DNA of 64,000 nucleotides, from contig NZ_QNQU01000006.1 of NCBI RefSeq assembly GCF_003315595.1, forward strand, positions 186,001 to 250,000. The letters run 5' to 3'. Source of the DNA: Pedobacter miscanthi (GTDB taxonomy: Bacteria > Bacteroidota > Bacteroidia > Sphingobacteriales > Sphingobacteriaceae). The notes under the pieces are model-generated. The model did not search any database. It saw only the letters and a list, made by a program, of their open reading frames with translations, and was not told the DNA's origin. Below, in pieces: positions 1 to 9,013 of the stretch; position 1 is the stretch's first letter, and every line of letters begins with the position of its first letter. The translations under genes and the position numbers were made by a program.

Positions 1-1345
1 TAAACACCTCGTTATCGCGAATGTTCATACGCTCACGGATTGTTCTGGCCATACGGGCTAAACCAACACCAAATTGTGCGTACAACTGCTCACCTACCGT
101 ACGTACACGACGGTTAGATAAGTGATCGATATCATCCACCTCTTCTTTTGAGTTGATCAGTTTGATCAGGTATTTTACAATCGCGATAATATCCGCTTTT
201 GTTAATACTTTAACCTCATCAGGGGTATTCATTTTTAATTTACGGTTGATGCGGTAACGACCAACATCTCCTAAATCGTAACGTTTATCCGAGAAGAATA
301 AACGATCAATGATACCACGTGCAGTTTCCTCATCAGGTGGTTCTGCGTTACGCAAAGCACGGTAGATGTTTTCAACAGCTTCTTTCTCAGAGTTTGATGT
401 ATCTTTCTGTAATGTATTATATATAATGGTATAATCAGCCTGACTTGCGCCATCTTCTTTTGATAAGATGATGCTTTTTACGCCAGCTTCGATAACCATA
501 TCAATGTGTTCGTCTTCTAAAACGGTTTCTCTTTCAAGAATCACTTCATTACGGTCGATAGAAACTACCTCACCAGTATCTTCATCAACAAAATCCTCAA
601 CCCATTTTTTCAATACCCTTGCAGCCAGTTTACGACCGATGTATTTCTTTAAACCTGATTTGCTAACTTTTACTTCGTCGGCAAGATCAAAAAGTTCCAA
701 GATATCTTTATCAGAATCGTAACCGATAGCACGTAATAAAGTGGTAACCGGGAATTTTTTCTTACGATCGATGTAAGCATACATTACGTTGTTAACGTCT
801 GTAGCAAACTCGATCCATGAACCTTTGAAAGGAATAACACGTGCCGAATACAATTTGGTTCCGTTAGTGTGACGGCTCTGGCCGAAGAACACACCCGGAG
901 AACGGTGTAATTGCGAAACGATAACACGTTCTGCACCGTTGATAACAAACGTACCTTTTGGTGTCATATACGGGATAGTACCTAAGTACACATCCTGGAT
1001 AATGGTTTCAAAATCTTCATGTTCTACATCATTACAAGAAAGCTTAAGCTTTGCTTTTAATGGAACATTGTAGGTTAATCCACGCTCAATACACTCGTGT
1101 ATATCGTAACGTGGCGGATCAACAAAATAATCAAGAAACTCTAATACGAAGATATTTCTTGAATCTGTTATTGGAAAGTTTTCAGCAAACACTTTGAACA
1201 AACCCTCGCTCGAGCGATCGTCTGAAGTGGTATCTATCTGGAAAAATTCTCTGAATGATTGCAATTGCACATCCAGAAAATCCGGATAGTCTATAATGTG
1301 CTTACTAGTTGCAAAATTTACTCTTTGTTCGACTGTCTTTGCCAA
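1..1345 (-). CDS. rpoB: DNA-directed RNA polymerase subunit beta (N-terminal part, cut by window edge)
   Basis: Encodes about the first 448 residues of the RNA polymerase beta subunit; the rest lies beyond base 1. The translation starts [15 protein letters not shown] and contains RpoB blocks such as [32 protein letters not shown] and [10 protein letters not shown]. The start is TTG at 1345-1343, followed directly by Ala-Lys-Thr. An in-frame TAG lies 11 codons upstream with no ATG between, so a non-ATG start is forced. It follows rplL in the same direction across 157 bases that contain a hairpin, the classic rplJL-rpoBC arrangement. Identity is certain; the exact initiation codon is inferred from the open frame. 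Confidence 0.97.
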   Translation of the reverse strand, partial: MAKTVEQRVNFATSKHIIDYPDFLDVQLQSFREFFQIDTTSDDRSSEGLFKVFAENFPITDSRNIFVLEFLDYFVDPPRYDIHECIERGLTYNVPLKAKLKLSCNDVEHEDFETIIQDVYLGTIPYMTPKGTFVINGAERVIVSQLHRSPGVFFGQSRHTNGTKLYSARVIPFKGSWIEFATDVNNVMYAYIDRKKKFPVTTLLRAIGYDSDKDILELFDLADEVKVSKSGLKKYIGRKLAARVLKKWVEDFVDEDTGEVVSIDRNEVILERETVLEDEHIDMVIEAGVKSIILSKEDGASQADYTIIYNTLQKDTSNSEKEAVENIYRALRNAEPPDEETARGIIDRLFFSDKRYDLGDVGRYRINRKLKMNTPDEVKVLTKADIIAIVKYLIKLINSKEEVDDIDHLSNRRVRTVGEQLYAQFGVGLARMARTIRERMNIRDNEVF

Positions 1346-1445
1346 TGGACTAAAAGATTTTAGTTTAAGAATAAACTATTTGTTTGGTTTCGTTTCCAAC
1401 CATGCTCATCAACCAAACAAAATGAGATGTTTATAAACAGGTAAA

Positions 1446-1470
1446 GACACCGACATTTTCAGTCGGTGTC
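1446..1470 (-). terminator. Hairpin between rplL and rpoB (possible attenuator)
   Basis: A perfect 9-bp inverted repeat, GACACCGAC and GTCGGTGTC, with a 7-base loop. Read in the direction of the operon it is followed only by TTTAC, a weak U tract. A leaky terminator between rplL and rpoB that reduces polymerase synthesis relative to L7/L12 is known from Escherichia coli; this hairpin sits in the same place. It could also be an RNA-processing site. Confidence 0.55.
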
Positions 1471-1502
1471 TAATACATTTTTAGCTTAGCTAAGTTAAGT
1501 GA

Positions 1503-1880
1503 TTACTTAATCTCAACTACTGCTCCAGCTTCTTCTAATTGTTTTTTAAGAGCTTCTGCTTCGTCTTTAGCAACACCAGCTTTTAATTCTTTTGGTGCTC
1601 CGTCTACTAAGTCTTTAGCTTCTTTCAAACCTAAACCAGTTAAGTCTTTAACAAGTTTTACAACTGCTAATTTCTGACCACCAGCTTCTTTTAAGATTAC
1701 ATCAAAAGATGTTTTTTCTGCAGCAGCAGCAGGTGCATCACCACCAGCAGCAGGACCAGCAACTACAGCAGCAGCTGCAGGCTCAATACCATACTCATCT
1801 TTTAAGATTTGAGCTAATTCATTAACTTCTTTTACTGTTAAGTTTACTAATTGCTCAGCAAACGCTTTTAAATCTGCCAT
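1503..1880 (-). CDS. rplL: 50S ribosomal protein bL12 (L7/L12)
   Basis: Stalk protein of the large ribosomal subunit that recruits translation GTPases. At 125 residues it has the usual length. The N-terminal dimerisation helix (about 1-35) is followed by an Ala-rich hinge (about 36-52) and the globular C-terminal domain with [15 protein letters not shown] and [11 protein letters not shown], the factor-binding surface. It lies 66 bases after rplJ and before rpoB in one direction. No Shine-Dalgarno sequence precedes the ATG; the upstream region is A/T-rich, as usual for Bacteroidota. Confidence 0.98.
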   Translation of the reverse strand: MADLKAFAEQLVNLTVKEVNELAQILKDEYGIEPAAAAVVAGPAAGGDAPAAAAEKTSFDVILKEAGGQKLAVVKLVKDLTGLGLKEAKDLVDGAPKELKAGVAKDEAEALKKQLEEAGAVVEIK

Positions 1881-1946
1881 TTTATTAAGATTTTAAAAAT
1901 TTACGTGTGTAATAATTTTGTTTAATTTGCGAACTTAAGGTGTTCG

Positions 1947-2468
1947 TTAACCTTCTCTTTCCTGAAGAGTTTTAACAATTCCTGCAATTTTGTTTCCGCC
2001 TGACTGAAGCGCAGATAGAACATTTTTAGCTGGTGACTGTAATAATCCAATGATATCGCCAATAAGCTCTTCTCTTGATTTCAAGCTTACTAAGTTATTC
2101 AATTGGTCGTCGCCAACGTATACTGATGAATCTATAAATGCTGCTTTAAGCACAGGTTTATCAGAAGTTTTTCTCAAAGCTTTGATCAGCTTAGCCGGAG
2201 CGTTTGCTGTTTTTGAGAATAATAATGATGATGAACCTTTAAGGGCTTCGTAGATCTCAGAAGCATCGCCATCTAAACCTTCAATCGCTTTGCGGATTAA
2301 AGAATTTTTAGCAACCTTCATTACGATATCACCTTCGAAACATTTGCGGCGGATGTTATTGATCTGCTCAACAGAAAGGCTAGAAGTATCAGCAATATAA
2401 AAATTGCCAAACTCTTGCATTTGTCCTTGTAGTTCTAAAACTACTTCGTTTTTTTCTTCTCTGTTCAT
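1947..2468 (-). CDS. rplJ: 50S ribosomal protein uL10
   Basis: Base of the ribosomal stalk: binds 23S rRNA through its N-terminal domain and L7/L12 dimers through its C-terminal helix. 173 residues, family length. The N-terminal region carries the conserved YNF-like segment (NFYIADTSSLSVEQIN) and VAKNSLIRKAI; the C-terminal helix ends in GGNKIAGIVKTLQ. It starts 2 bases after the rplA stop, so the two are probably translationally coupled. In many bacteria the L10-L12 complex represses its own mRNA; no leader specific to that was recognised here. Confidence 0.97.
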   Translation of the reverse strand: MNREEKNEVVLELQGQMQEFGNFYIADTSSLSVEQINNIRRKCFEGDIVMKVAKNSLIRKAIEGLDGDASEIYEALKGSSSLLFSKTANAPAKLIKALRKTSDKPVLKAAFIDSSVYVGDDQLNNLVSLKSREELIGDIIGLLQSPAKNVLSALQSGGNKIAGIVKTLQEREG

Positions 2469-2470
2469 GA

Positions 2471-3169
2471 TTAGATCCCCGCTACTGATTTTGTTTCAAT
2501 TGCAATCCCAGGACTCATTGTAGAAGACACGTGAATGCTCTTAAAATAAGTTCCTTTTGCAGCAGATGGTTTTAATTTAGAAATAACCTGAATGATTTCA
2601 AGTGCGTTTTCATAAATTTTGTCTGCTGGGAATGATACTTTTCCTATCGAGGCGTGTATGATACCCGTTTTGTCTACTTTAAAATCAATTTTACCTGCTT
2701 TAACCTCTGTTACAGCTTTACCAACTTCGTTGGTTACTGTTCCAGATTTTGGGTTAGGCATTAAGTTCCTTGGACCTAAAACACGGCCCAATTTACCTAC
2801 CTTAGCCATACAAGCTGGTGTAGTGATAATAATGTCTACATCGGTCCAACCACCTTCAATTTTAGCTACATACTCGTCTAAACCTACGAAGTCTGCGCCA
2901 GCTGCTTTTGCTTCTTCTTCCTTATCAGGAGTTACCAAAGCTAAAACACGTACAGTTTTACCTGTTCCGTGTGGTAAAGTAGCAATACCACGTACCATTT
3001 GATTGGCTTTACGCGGATCTACACCTAAAGATACATCAATATCAACTGAAGCATCGAATTTAGTAGTAGTGATTTCTTTTACCAAAGCAGCAGCATCCTT
3101 CAAAGTATAAGCTTTACCAGCTTCTATTTTAGCATGTGCCTTTTTTTGATTTTTAGTTAATTTCGCCAC
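2471..3169 (-). CDS. rplA: 50S ribosomal protein uL1
   Basis: Protein of the ribosomal L1 stalk, involved in release of deacylated tRNA from the E site. 232 residues, typical bacterial length. Family blocks include [41 protein letters not shown] and [13 protein letters not shown]. It follows rplK by 20 bases and is 2 bases before rplJ, so rplK-A-J-L form one transcription unit, probably driven by the promoter at 3727-3757. L1 is a known autogenous repressor of the L11 operon in other bacteria; whether that occurs here cannot be told from the sequence. Confidence 0.98.
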   Translation of the reverse strand: MAKLTKNQKKAHAKIEAGKAYTLKDAAALVKEITTTKFDASVDIDVSLGVDPRKANQMVRGIATLPHGTGKTVRVLALVTPDKEEEAKAAGADFVGLDEYVAKIEGGWTDVDIIITTPACMAKVGKLGRVLGPRNLMPNPKSGTVTNEVGKAVTEVKAGKIDFKVDKTGIIHASIGKVSFPADKIYENALEIIQVISKLKPSAAKGTYFKSIHVSSTMSPGIAIETKSVAGI

Positions 3170-3189
3170 TGTTGTAAACTGTTTTTTAA

Positions 3190-3633
3190 TTAATTGTTCC
3201 AGGGTGCGTCACCAGAAACGGTGATTCCCATACTGCGTGCTGTACCGGCAACCATACTCATTGCAGATTCGATTGTAAATGCATTTAAATCAGGCATTTT
3301 ATCCTCAGCAATAACTTTAATCTGGTCCCAGGTCACCGATCCAACTTTTTTACGGTTAGGCTCAGCAGAACCACTCTGTAATTTAGTAGCATCTTTTAAC
3401 TGGATAGCTACAGGAGGGGTTTTGATGATGAAATCGAATGACTTATCAGCATAAACAGTAATTACAACTGGCAATACTTTACCTGCTTTATCTTGGGTAC
3501 GAGCGTTGTACTGTTTGCAAAACTCCATAATGTTCACCCCTTTAGCACCTAATGCAGGTCCTACCGGTGGCGATGGATTTGCCGCTCCGCCTTTGATCTG
3601 TAATTTGATCATTGCACTGACTTCTTTTGCCAT
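3190..3633 (-). CDS. rplK: 50S ribosomal protein uL11
   Basis: Binds 23S rRNA at the GTPase-associated centre. 147 residues. The N-terminal domain has the proline-rich switch region ([20 protein letters not shown]) and the C-terminal rRNA-binding domain has [20 protein letters not shown]. It is the first gene of the L11 operon and is separated from nusG by 311 bases containing the nusG terminator and a promoter, so it starts a new transcription unit. No Shine-Dalgarno sequence; the bases before the ATG are nearly all A. Confidence 0.98.
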   Translation of the reverse strand: MAKEVSAMIKLQIKGGAANPSPPVGPALGAKGVNIMEFCKQYNARTQDKAGKVLPVVITVYADKSFDFIIKTPPVAIQLKDATKLQSGSAEPNRKKVGSVTWDQIKVIAEDKMPDLNAFTIESAMSMVAGTARSMGITVSGDAPWNN

Positions 3634-3726
3634 TTTGTGTTTTTTGTTTATTTAAAACTCAATGTTAAATAGTGGAAGCATGTAACATTTTATTTCCTTA
3701 GGGCTCCTATAAAGCTTAAAGGACTG

Positions 3727-3757
3727 CAAAGATATGGATTAACTTACAGTAAAACAA
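3727..3757 (-). promoter_or_regulatory. Promoter for the rplKAJL-rpoB operon
   Basis: On the minus strand a TTG (3757-3755) is followed after 20 bases by TATCTTTG (3734-3727), a good match to the Bacteroidota primary sigma factor consensus TTG-N19-21-TAnnTTTG. Transcription would start near 3720, giving a leader of about 87 bases before rplK. The rest of the 3634-3893 gap is A/T-rich and I see no gene in it. Confidence 0.7.
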
Positions 3758-3893
3758 TAGTATCGACAAAAATTAATTATTAATTTATCGGTAGCCTATT
3801 AAAATATGATTTTATTAAGAATAGAATTAATAACATACTGATATTTAACGAACAAGCGCGCTTAGTTATTGCTTGAGTTCTATTGTTATTACA

Positions 3894-3924
3894 TAAAAAA
3901 AGCCCCGAATAAATTCGAGGCTTT
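3894..3924 (-). terminator. Rho-independent terminator after nusG
   Basis: On the minus strand an 11-bp stem (AAGCCTCGAAT with ATTCGGGGCTT, one G-T pair) is followed by seven T residues. It lies 20 bases beyond the nusG stop codon and separates secE-nusG from the ribosomal protein operon. Confidence 0.85.
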
Positions 3925-3944
3925 AAATATCTTAAGGTAATTTC

Positions 3945-4484
3945 TTACTCTTTTTCTACCTGCATGTAGTTAAGCTCAAGTGGCGTTTTACGTCCAAAGA
4001 TTTTAACCATTACTTTCAGTTTTTTCTTCTCTTCGTTTACCTCTTCGATAATACCTGAGAAACCGTTGAAAGGTCCGTCCATTACTTTAATGTTTTCGCC
4101 AACATAGTAAGGAACATTCATGGTTTCGCCCTGCTCGCTCATCTCATCAACCACACCTAAGATACGGTTAACTTCTGCCTGGCGCATTGGGATCGGGTTA
4201 CCGGCTTTATCACCTAAGAAACCGATTACACTGTTAATGCCTTTAATAATGTGTTCTAACTCTCCGTCTAATGTAGCTTCGATCAAAACATAACCAGGAT
4301 AAAAGTTACGTTCTTTAGCAATTTTTTTACCATCTTTCATCTGGTAGTATTTCTCCATCGGGATCAATACCTGAGGAACCAAATGAGAGAAACCTAAACG
4401 GCTGATCTCAGCATCTATGTACTGTTTTACTTTCTTTTCTTTACCGCTAACAGCCCTTACAACGTACCACTTTAGATCGCTCAT
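3945..4484 (-). CDS. nusG: Transcription termination/antitermination factor NusG
   Basis: Elongation factor that clamps RNA polymerase and couples it to Rho or the ribosome. 179 residues: NGN domain (about 1-120, starting KWYVVRAVSGKEKKVK, with FYPGYVLIEA) and a C-terminal KOW domain (about 125-179, VMDGPFNGFSGIIEEV). It follows secE by 9 bases, the standard secE-nusG pair, and is ended by the terminator at 3894-3924. Confidence 0.98.
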   Translation of the reverse strand: MSDLKWYVVRAVSGKEKKVKQYIDAEISRLGFSHLVPQVLIPMEKYYQMKDGKKIAKERNFYPGYVLIEATLDGELEHIIKGINSVIGFLGDKAGNPIPMRQAEVNRILGVVDEMSEQGETMNVPYYVGENIKVMDGPFNGFSGIIEEVNEEKKKLKVMVKIFGRKTPLELNYMQVEKE

Positions 4485-4493
4485 TAGATAATA

Positions 4494-4691
4494 TTAATTA
4501 GAAAGTGATTTATAAAAAGTATCCAATACAAAGGTAGATCCTTTATCCATTGCAAAAATTACCAATGCAATAATTAATGAAGCTACTAAAACAAGAATTG
4601 CAGAACTTTGAAGTTCGCCCCAAGTAGGCCATGTAACCTTATTGGTCATCTCATCGTACGATTCTTTTATAAACTCAACTACTTTAGCCAT
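4494..4691 (-). CDS. secE: Preprotein translocase subunit SecE
   Basis: Small inner-membrane subunit of the SecYEG channel. 65 residues, single-spanning form: an amphipathic N-terminal helix with VVEFIKESYDEMTNKVTWPT (the conserved KVTWPT motif) and one membrane helix (ILVLVASLIIALVIFAM). Located between tRNA-Trp and nusG, the usual bacterial position. Confidence 0.96.
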   Translation of the reverse strand: MAKVVEFIKESYDEMTNKVTWPTWGELQSSAILVLVASLIIALVIFAMDKGSTFVLDTFYKSLSN

Positions 4692-4707
4692 ATTTATTAT
4701 AATGATT

Positions 4708-4779
4708 AAATGATTGAGTTAGTGAGTGCGACAGAATGTTGATACATTCAATCATTAACATTCACTAATTCAATCATTA
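4708..4779. repeat. Imperfect intergenic hairpin of ATGATTGA-type words
   Basis: Outer arms 4709-4728 and 4759-4778 are complementary at about 18 of 20 positions, the differences allowing G-U pairs; inner bases also pair (GAATGTT with AACATTC). The words AATGATTGA and their complements recur at 6490-6555 and 9580-9695. It lies between tRNA-Trp and secE inside a co-directional unit, so it is transcribed. Confidence 0.6.
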
Positions 4780-4785
4780 TTTTGG

Positions 4786-4856
4786 CACGGGAACAAGGAT
4801 TCGAACCCTGATCAAAGGTTTTGGAGACCTCTATTCTACCGTTGAACTATTCCCGT
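4786..4856 (-). tRNA. tRNA-Trp (anticodon CCA)
   Basis: 71-nt cloverleaf. Acceptor ACGGGAA pairs with TTCCCGT, discriminator G, anticodon loop CTCCAAA giving CCA, and a T arm with GGTTCGAATCC. The 3' CCA is encoded (4783-4785 on the plus strand read TGG). It sits between tuf and secE. Confidence 0.96.
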
Positions 4857-4864
4857 ATCTTTAG

Positions 4865-4902
4865 AAAGCAAAGTGCTTAAGTGAACTCAAACACTTTGCT
4901 TT
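4865..4902 (-). terminator. Hairpin between tuf and tRNA-Trp
   Basis: Perfect 11-bp inverted repeat AAAGCAAAGTG / CACTTTGCTTT with a 16-base loop, starting 38 bases past the tuf stop and ending 8 bases before the mature 5' end of tRNA-Trp. The T run after it is only three bases on the minus strand. It may be a weak tuf terminator or an mRNA 3' end/processing structure. Confidence 0.5.
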
Positions 4903-4940
4903 TCTTATTTTTCTTATTACCGGTTAACCGGGGTTTAAGA

Positions 4941-6128
4941 TTATTTTAAAATTTCAGTTACCTGACCAGCACCTACTGTTCTACCACCTTCACGGATAGC
5001 GAAACGTAGACCTTTTTCCATTGCGATAGCGTTGATCAACTTCACAGTGATTGTAACGTTATCACCTGGCATTACCATCTCAGTACCTTCAGCTAATGAA
5101 ATCTCACCAGTTACGTCTGTAGTACGGAAATAGAATTGAGGACGGTATTTGTTGAAGAATGGAGTGTGACGACCACCTTCTGCTTTTGATAATACATAGA
5201 TCTCAGCTTTGAAATCAGTGTGAGGAGTTACTGAACCTGGTTTACAGATTACCATACCACGACGGATATCAGTTTTCTCAATACCACGTAACAATAAACC
5301 TACGTTATCACCAGCTTCACCATAATCTAAGATCTTACGGAACATCTCAACACCAGTTACTGTAGATTTTAAGTTCTCAGCACCCATACCTAAGATTTCA
5401 ACAGGATCTCCAGAGTTGATTACACCACGCTCAATACGACCAGTTGCTACAGTACCACGACCAGTGATCGAGAATACATCTTCAACAGGCATTAAGAATG
5501 GAAGATCAGTTAAACGTGGAGGAATTGGAATGTAACTATCTACAGCATCCATTAATTCCATGATTTTACCAACCCATTTAGCATCACCGTTTAATCCACC
5601 TAATGCAGAACCTTGGATTACTGGAATATCATCACCTGGGAATTCGTAGAAAGATAATAATTCACGAACTTCCATTTCAACTAGTTCTAATAATTCTGGA
5701 TCATCAACCATATCCACTTTGTTCATGAATACAACTAATGAAGGCACACCAACCTGACGAGCTAACAAGATGTGCTCACGAGTTTGTGGCATTGGACCAT
5801 CAGTAGCAGCAACAACGATAATTGCACCGTCCATTTGAGCAGCACCAGTAACCATGTTTTTCACGTAATCCGCGTGACCTGGACAGTCAACGTGTGCGTA
5901 GTGACGGTTAGCTGTTGAATACTCAACGTGAGCTGTATTGATAGTGATACCTCTTTCTTTTTCCTCTGGAGCAGAGTCAATAGAATCGAATGAACGTGCC
6001 TCAGTTAAACCAGCATCAGCTAAAACTTTTGTAATAGCCGCTGTTAAAGTTGTTTTACCGTGATCCACGTGACCAATTGTACCGATGTTTAAGTGCGGTT
6101 TACTGCGGTCAAATTTTTCTTTTGCCAT
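4941..6128 (-). CDS. tuf: Elongation factor Tu
   Basis: GTPase that delivers aminoacyl-tRNA to the ribosome. 395 residues with G1 GHVDHGKT, switch [11 protein letters not shown]4 NKVD and G5 SAL motifs in the first 200 residues, then domains 2 and 3 ([32 protein letters not shown]). Its setting between tRNA-Thr(GGT) and tRNA-Trp/secE matches the old tRNA-tufB-secE cluster. The start context is A/T-rich without a Shine-Dalgarno sequence. Confidence 0.99.
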   Translation of the reverse strand: MAKEKFDRSKPHLNIGTIGHVDHGKTTLTAAITKVLADAGLTEARSFDSIDSAPEEKERGITINTAHVEYSTANRHYAHVDCPGHADYVKNMVTGAAQMDGAIIVVAATDGPMPQTREHILLARQVGVPSLVVFMNKVDMVDDPELLELVEMEVRELLSFYEFPGDDIPVIQGSALGGLNGDAKWVGKIMELMDAVDSYIPIPPRLTDLPFLMPVEDVFSITGRGTVATGRIERGVINSGDPVEILGMGAENLKSTVTGVEMFRKILDYGEAGDNVGLLLRGIEKTDIRRGMVICKPGSVTPHTDFKAEIYVLSKAEGGRHTPFFNKYRPQFYFRTTDVTGEISLAEGTEMVMPGDNVTITVKLINAIAMEKGLRFAIREGGRTVGAGQVTEILK

Positions 6129-6256
6129 TTTATTTATAACTAATTAGTAGGTTAACTTTTTTATTATTTTTTTATTAATTGTTTTGATGCAATGCAACAC
6201 AAAAAACCTTGTCTACCCTGCATATTAAACAGATTTAACAAAGCTTTATTATTATG

Positions 6257-6328
<72 letters not shown>

Positions 6329-6409
6329 TTTTTAGTTTTCAGCTTTCAGCATACAGTTTTTAGCAAAAACTACCAAACTGATAACCGCTAACTGCTCACT
6401 TTATTTTGG

Positions 6410-6482
6410 AGCGGAAGACGAGGTTCGAACTCGCGACCTATAGCTTGGAAGGCTATCGCTCTACCAACTGAGCTACTTCCGC
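6410..6482 (-). tRNA. tRNA-Gly (anticodon TCC)
   Basis: 73-nt cloverleaf: acceptor GCGGAAG with CTTCCGC, anticodon loop CTTCCAA, T arm GGTTCGAACC, discriminator T followed by an encoded CCA (6407-6409). Confidence 0.96.
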
Positions 6483-6562
6483 TTTTAAAACTAGTGATTG
6501 ATTGAATGAAAGAATGAGAGATTTATTCTATCATTAAAACATTTGGTCATTCATTTAAAGTG

Positions 6563-6645
6563 TGGGGAGAGAAGGATTCGAACCTTCGAAGTCTTACGAC
6601 AACAGAGTTACAGTCTGTCCCATTTGGCCGCTCTGGTATCTCCCC
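6563..6645 (-). tRNA. tRNA-Tyr (anticodon GTA)
   Basis: 83-nt class II tRNA with a long variable arm: acceptor GGGGAGA with TCTCCCC, anticodon loop around CTGTAAC giving GTA, T arm GGTTCGAATCC, discriminator A. CCA is not encoded. Confidence 0.95.
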
Positions 6646-6684
6646 GTTTTTTACTTTAAAATGCTAACACTTTAACATAAAAAG

Positions 6685-6757
<73 letters not shown>

Positions 6758-6885
6758 TTTAAATTTTGTGCAATGATACGAAAAATCTTCATTTTTCATA
6801 CTATTAACGTGTTTTTTTAAAACTTTTATCTTTTTAAAGAACAACCCTTTTTTTCCTGGCTTAACACCGTTTCCGAAAGGGAATG

Positions 6886-6914
6886 CAAATATACACACTT
6901 ATATTTCACTTCAA
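6886..6914 (-). promoter_or_regulatory. Promoter of the tRNA-tuf operon
   Basis: Minus-strand TTG (6914-6912), 18 bases, then TATATTTG (6893-6886): the Bacteroidota consensus. Transcription would begin near 6879 and read through a leader of about 120 bases into tRNA-Thr(TGT). Confidence 0.65.
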
Positions 6915-7346
6915 AATTATTTTGAAAAAAAATACTGAAGTTATTTTGATTAGCCGGTTATATATCCCTGAAGGAGCTTAATAATCAATCTCTTAAAATC
7001 GAATATTTTTTTTCATTTTTTTACTACTGGTTGGTCCAAAAAACACCACCAGGATCCTTAATCCTATAAAGCTACAGAAAATAACAGGCAAATAAATTTT
7101 AATAAAAGTTAGAAACAGTACAGCAGGCTTGAATTTTTTGTTAAAAATTATCTCAAAAACTGATTTTGATTTATAGAAATCTATGCAAAACCTTTTCAGG
7201 TTCGTTCATTTTAAAAAAAATCATGACCTCTTGGATAGATCTCTCGGCTACATCACTCCCCTCGAGATGACGTTCTGGGATGACTTCGCTGTCAATTATA
7301 TTAATTTATACAATATATTACTCCTCGAATAACGGCACCTTCAAAC
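6915..7346. other. Gene-free stretch upstream of the tRNA operon
   Basis: A/T-rich sequence with no convincing reading frame or RNA. The only recognisable part is at 7237-7272, which matches one arm of the palindromic element seen complete at 47019-47102 (AGATCTCT... CTCGAGATGACG), so it looks like a solitary half of that repeat. Confidence 0.5.
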
Positions 7347-7381
7347 AAAAAGAGCGGCACATTTACTGTACCGCTCTTTTT
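7347..7381 (-). terminator. Terminator after hpf
   Basis: Stem AAAAAGAGCGG/CCGCTCTTTTT, extendable by a T-G, A-T, C-G run toward a 7-base loop. On the minus strand it ends in a T run. It lies 23 bases past the hpf stop and closes the xerC-hpf unit; the poly-A/poly-T ends would allow function in both directions. Confidence 0.85.
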
Positions 7382-7403
7382 CATTTATATAATTTCGTGC
7401 TTA

Positions 7404-7751
7404 TTAATAATCAGCAGCTTCGCTTTCGCTTAAAATTGCTTTATGTTCACTTAATTTTGCACGCGTTTTATCTTTATGTTTAGTGATCTGTTTTCTTAAC
7501 GATTCGATGGCCAGATCGGTGGCTTCTTCAAATGATTTACATTGTTCTTTAGCAAACAGGGTACCTCCGGGCACAATGAGTTTAATCTCACTGATCTTAT
7601 TGGCCTCGTCCTCTACGTTCTCTAACTTTAAATACACTTCGCCGCTAATGATCTGGTCAAAAAACTGATCAAGCTTATTTGCTTTCTTTTGTATAAAATC
7701 TAACAACTTACTGTCTGCACTGAAGTGGATTGATTGAACTCCGATTTTCAT
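7404..7751 (-). CDS. hpf: Ribosome hibernation promoting factor (short HPF/RaiA family)
   Basis: Binds the 30S decoding region and silences ribosomes in stationary phase. 115 residues, so the short form without the C-terminal dimerisation domain of long HPF. The beta-alpha-beta-beta-beta-alpha fold is suggested by KIGVQSIHFSADSKLLDFI, a strand with GEVYLKLENVED and the terminal helix with SFEEATDLAIESLRKQITKHK. The ATG is 15 bases after the xerC stop and is preceded by a perfect AGGAGG with a 4-base spacer, unusual in this phylum and in this window. Confidence 0.93.
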   Translation of the reverse strand: MKIGVQSIHFSADSKLLDFIQKKANKLDQFFDQIISGEVYLKLENVEDEANKISEIKLIVPGGTLFAKEQCKSFEEATDLAIESLRKQITKHKDKTRAKLSEHKAILSESEAADY

Positions 7752-7755
7752 TTTT

Positions 7756-7761
7756 CCTCCT
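7756..7761 (-). promoter_or_regulatory. Strong Shine-Dalgarno sequence of hpf
   Basis: Minus strand reads AGGAGG, then AAAA, then the hpf ATG. This is full complementarity to the CCTCC core at the 3' end of 16S rRNA. The ribosomal protein genes rplK, rplL, rpsT and tuf in this window have no such sequence; rpsU does. Confidence 0.8.
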
Positions 7762-7765
7762 TTTT

Positions 7766-8650
7766 TTACGCCTTTGGATGGGCTTGTTTATAAATTGTTT
7801 TTAATCTTTCGATTGAGTTGTGCGTATAAACCTGGGTTGCCGCTAAACTGGCATGGCCCAAAAGTTCTTTAATCGCATTTAAATCTGCTCCTGCATTTAA
7901 CAGGCTCGTGGCATAGCTATGCCGTAACACGTGGGGACTTTTCTTTTCATTGGTTGATACATGGTTTAGGTATGAGGTAACAATGCGGTATATCAATTTC
8001 GGATAGGCCGCTGCACCTGTATTTGTAACGATTAATATAAGCAAATTGTTATTAAAGTTTTGCAACTTTTTTAAACCGATATAGGTATTTAGCTGATTGA
8101 TAAGCTGTTTATTTACCGGAATAATACGCTCCTTATTTCTTTTACCCAACACTTTTATGGTACCTGAATAAACATCGATATCGCTATCTTTCAATTGCAG
8201 CAATTCTGTTAAACGCATGCCGGTGCCGAAAAGCAACTCGATTACCAGATGATCGCGAACGGAAGGGAAACTATCGTCGAAATATTGTTCCGAATCCAGT
8301 AAATGATCCATTTTCTGCGCATCTACAAAAACAGGAAGCCTTTTAGGTATTTTGGGTGCTTTAATTAAAACACTGGGGTTTTGATCGATCTTTCCGTTAC
8401 GGTGCAGAAATTTGTAGAAGCTCCTTAGCGCAGAGATCTTTCTGTTGATGGTATTTTCTGAATTTTCTTTTTCCATCAGCTCTACCATGTAGCTTCGGAG
8501 ATGGGTATGCTTAACCTCAAGAAAATTGAGTTCCAGTTCAGTACTGATATAGGTTTCAAACTGATCTAAATCGGTTTGATAAGAGGTAACAGTATGCTGC
8601 GAATAGCGCTTCTCGTGGGTTAAATATGTGATAAAACTTTTCAGCAACAT
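7766..8650 (-). CDS. xerC: Tyrosine recombinase XerC-like
   Basis: Site-specific recombinase that resolves chromosome dimers at dif. 294 residues: N-terminal SAM-like core-binding domain (about 1-85, with HTVTSYQTDLDQFETYI) and a catalytic domain with the Arg in GTGMRLTELL, the Lys-containing beta hairpin KVLGKRNKERIIPV, HVLRHSYATSLL, LLGHASLAATQVYTH, including the nucleophile Tyr. All catalytic residues are present. The order rpsU-xerC-hpf suggests a housekeeping recombinase rather than a mobile integrase; XerC versus XerD cannot be settled from sequence alone. Confidence 0.9.
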   Translation of the reverse strand: MLLKSFITYLTHEKRYSQHTVTSYQTDLDQFETYISTELELNFLEVKHTHLRSYMVELMEKENSENTINRKISALRSFYKFLHRNGKIDQNPSVLIKAPKIPKRLPVFVDAQKMDHLLDSEQYFDDSFPSVRDHLVIELLFGTGMRLTELLQLKDSDIDVYSGTIKVLGKRNKERIIPVNKQLINQLNTYIGLKKLQNFNNNLLILIVTNTGAAAYPKLIYRIVTSYLNHVSTNEKKSPHVLRHSYATSLLNAGADLNAIKELLGHASLAATQVYTHNSIERLKTIYKQAHPKA

Positions 8651-8755
8651 TCGATATCTTTTTGAGGGGCATTGATATGAAGTTACAAATTGTTTTGATA
8701 TAAAGAAATCATTAATTAATTGTTTATTGTAAAGTTTTGGATGGCAGCCAGAAAC

Positions 8756-8786
8756 AAAAAAGTCCCGATCAAAATGACCGGGACTT
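8756..8786 (-). terminator. Terminator after rpsU
   Basis: Minus strand AAGTCCCGGTCA, short loop, ATCGGGACTT then a T run: a stable stem of about 10 bp with poly-T, 22 bases past the rpsU stop. rpsU is therefore largely monocistronic. Confidence 0.85.
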
Positions 8787-8807
8787 CACTATTTATATCT
8801 TGAACAA

Positions 8808-9002
8808 CTAAGCAGTTGTATCCTGATTCATATTCTGAATGTAAACAGCATGTTTAATTTCAGTACGGCGAGCAACGGATTTTTTCTCGTATGCTTGGCG
8901 ACTACGTAGTTCTCTCAATACACCAGTTTTTTCAAACTTTTTCTTGAAACGTTTAAGGGCTTTATCTAATGATTCGCCGTCTTTAATGTTGATAATGATC
9001 AT
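8808..9002 (-). CDS. rpsU: 30S ribosomal protein bS21
   Basis: Small-subunit protein next to the 16S rRNA 3' end. 64 residues with ESLDKALKRFKKKFEK and the basic RSRQAYEKKSVARR segment. The C-terminal part carries a Tyr at position 54 (HAVYIQN). In Flavobacterium johnsoniae a Tyr at that position of bS21 helps bury the anti-Shine-Dalgarno sequence, and rpsU mRNAs of the phylum keep a strong Shine-Dalgarno sequence; both features are visible here (GAGAGGAGGT at 9014-9023). Own promoter (9057-9064) and terminator (8756-8786). Confidence 0.97.
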   Translation of the reverse strand: MIIINIKDGESLDKALKRFKKKFEKTGVLRELRSRQAYEKKSVARRTEIKHAVYIQNMNQDTTA

Positions 9003-9013
9003 AACGCTGAAAT

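Noticed and set aside
468..722. Plus-strand open frame of 84 codons opposite rpoB
   Set aside because: It is the antisense shadow of a highly conserved stretch of rpoB; the composition is typical of reverse-frame translations and there is no start context.
7766..8650. Tyrosine recombinase as integrase of a mobile element inserted at the tRNA cluster
   Set aside because: No attachment-site duplication, no phage or conjugation genes, and the rpsU-xerC-hpf setting is that of the housekeeping recombinase.
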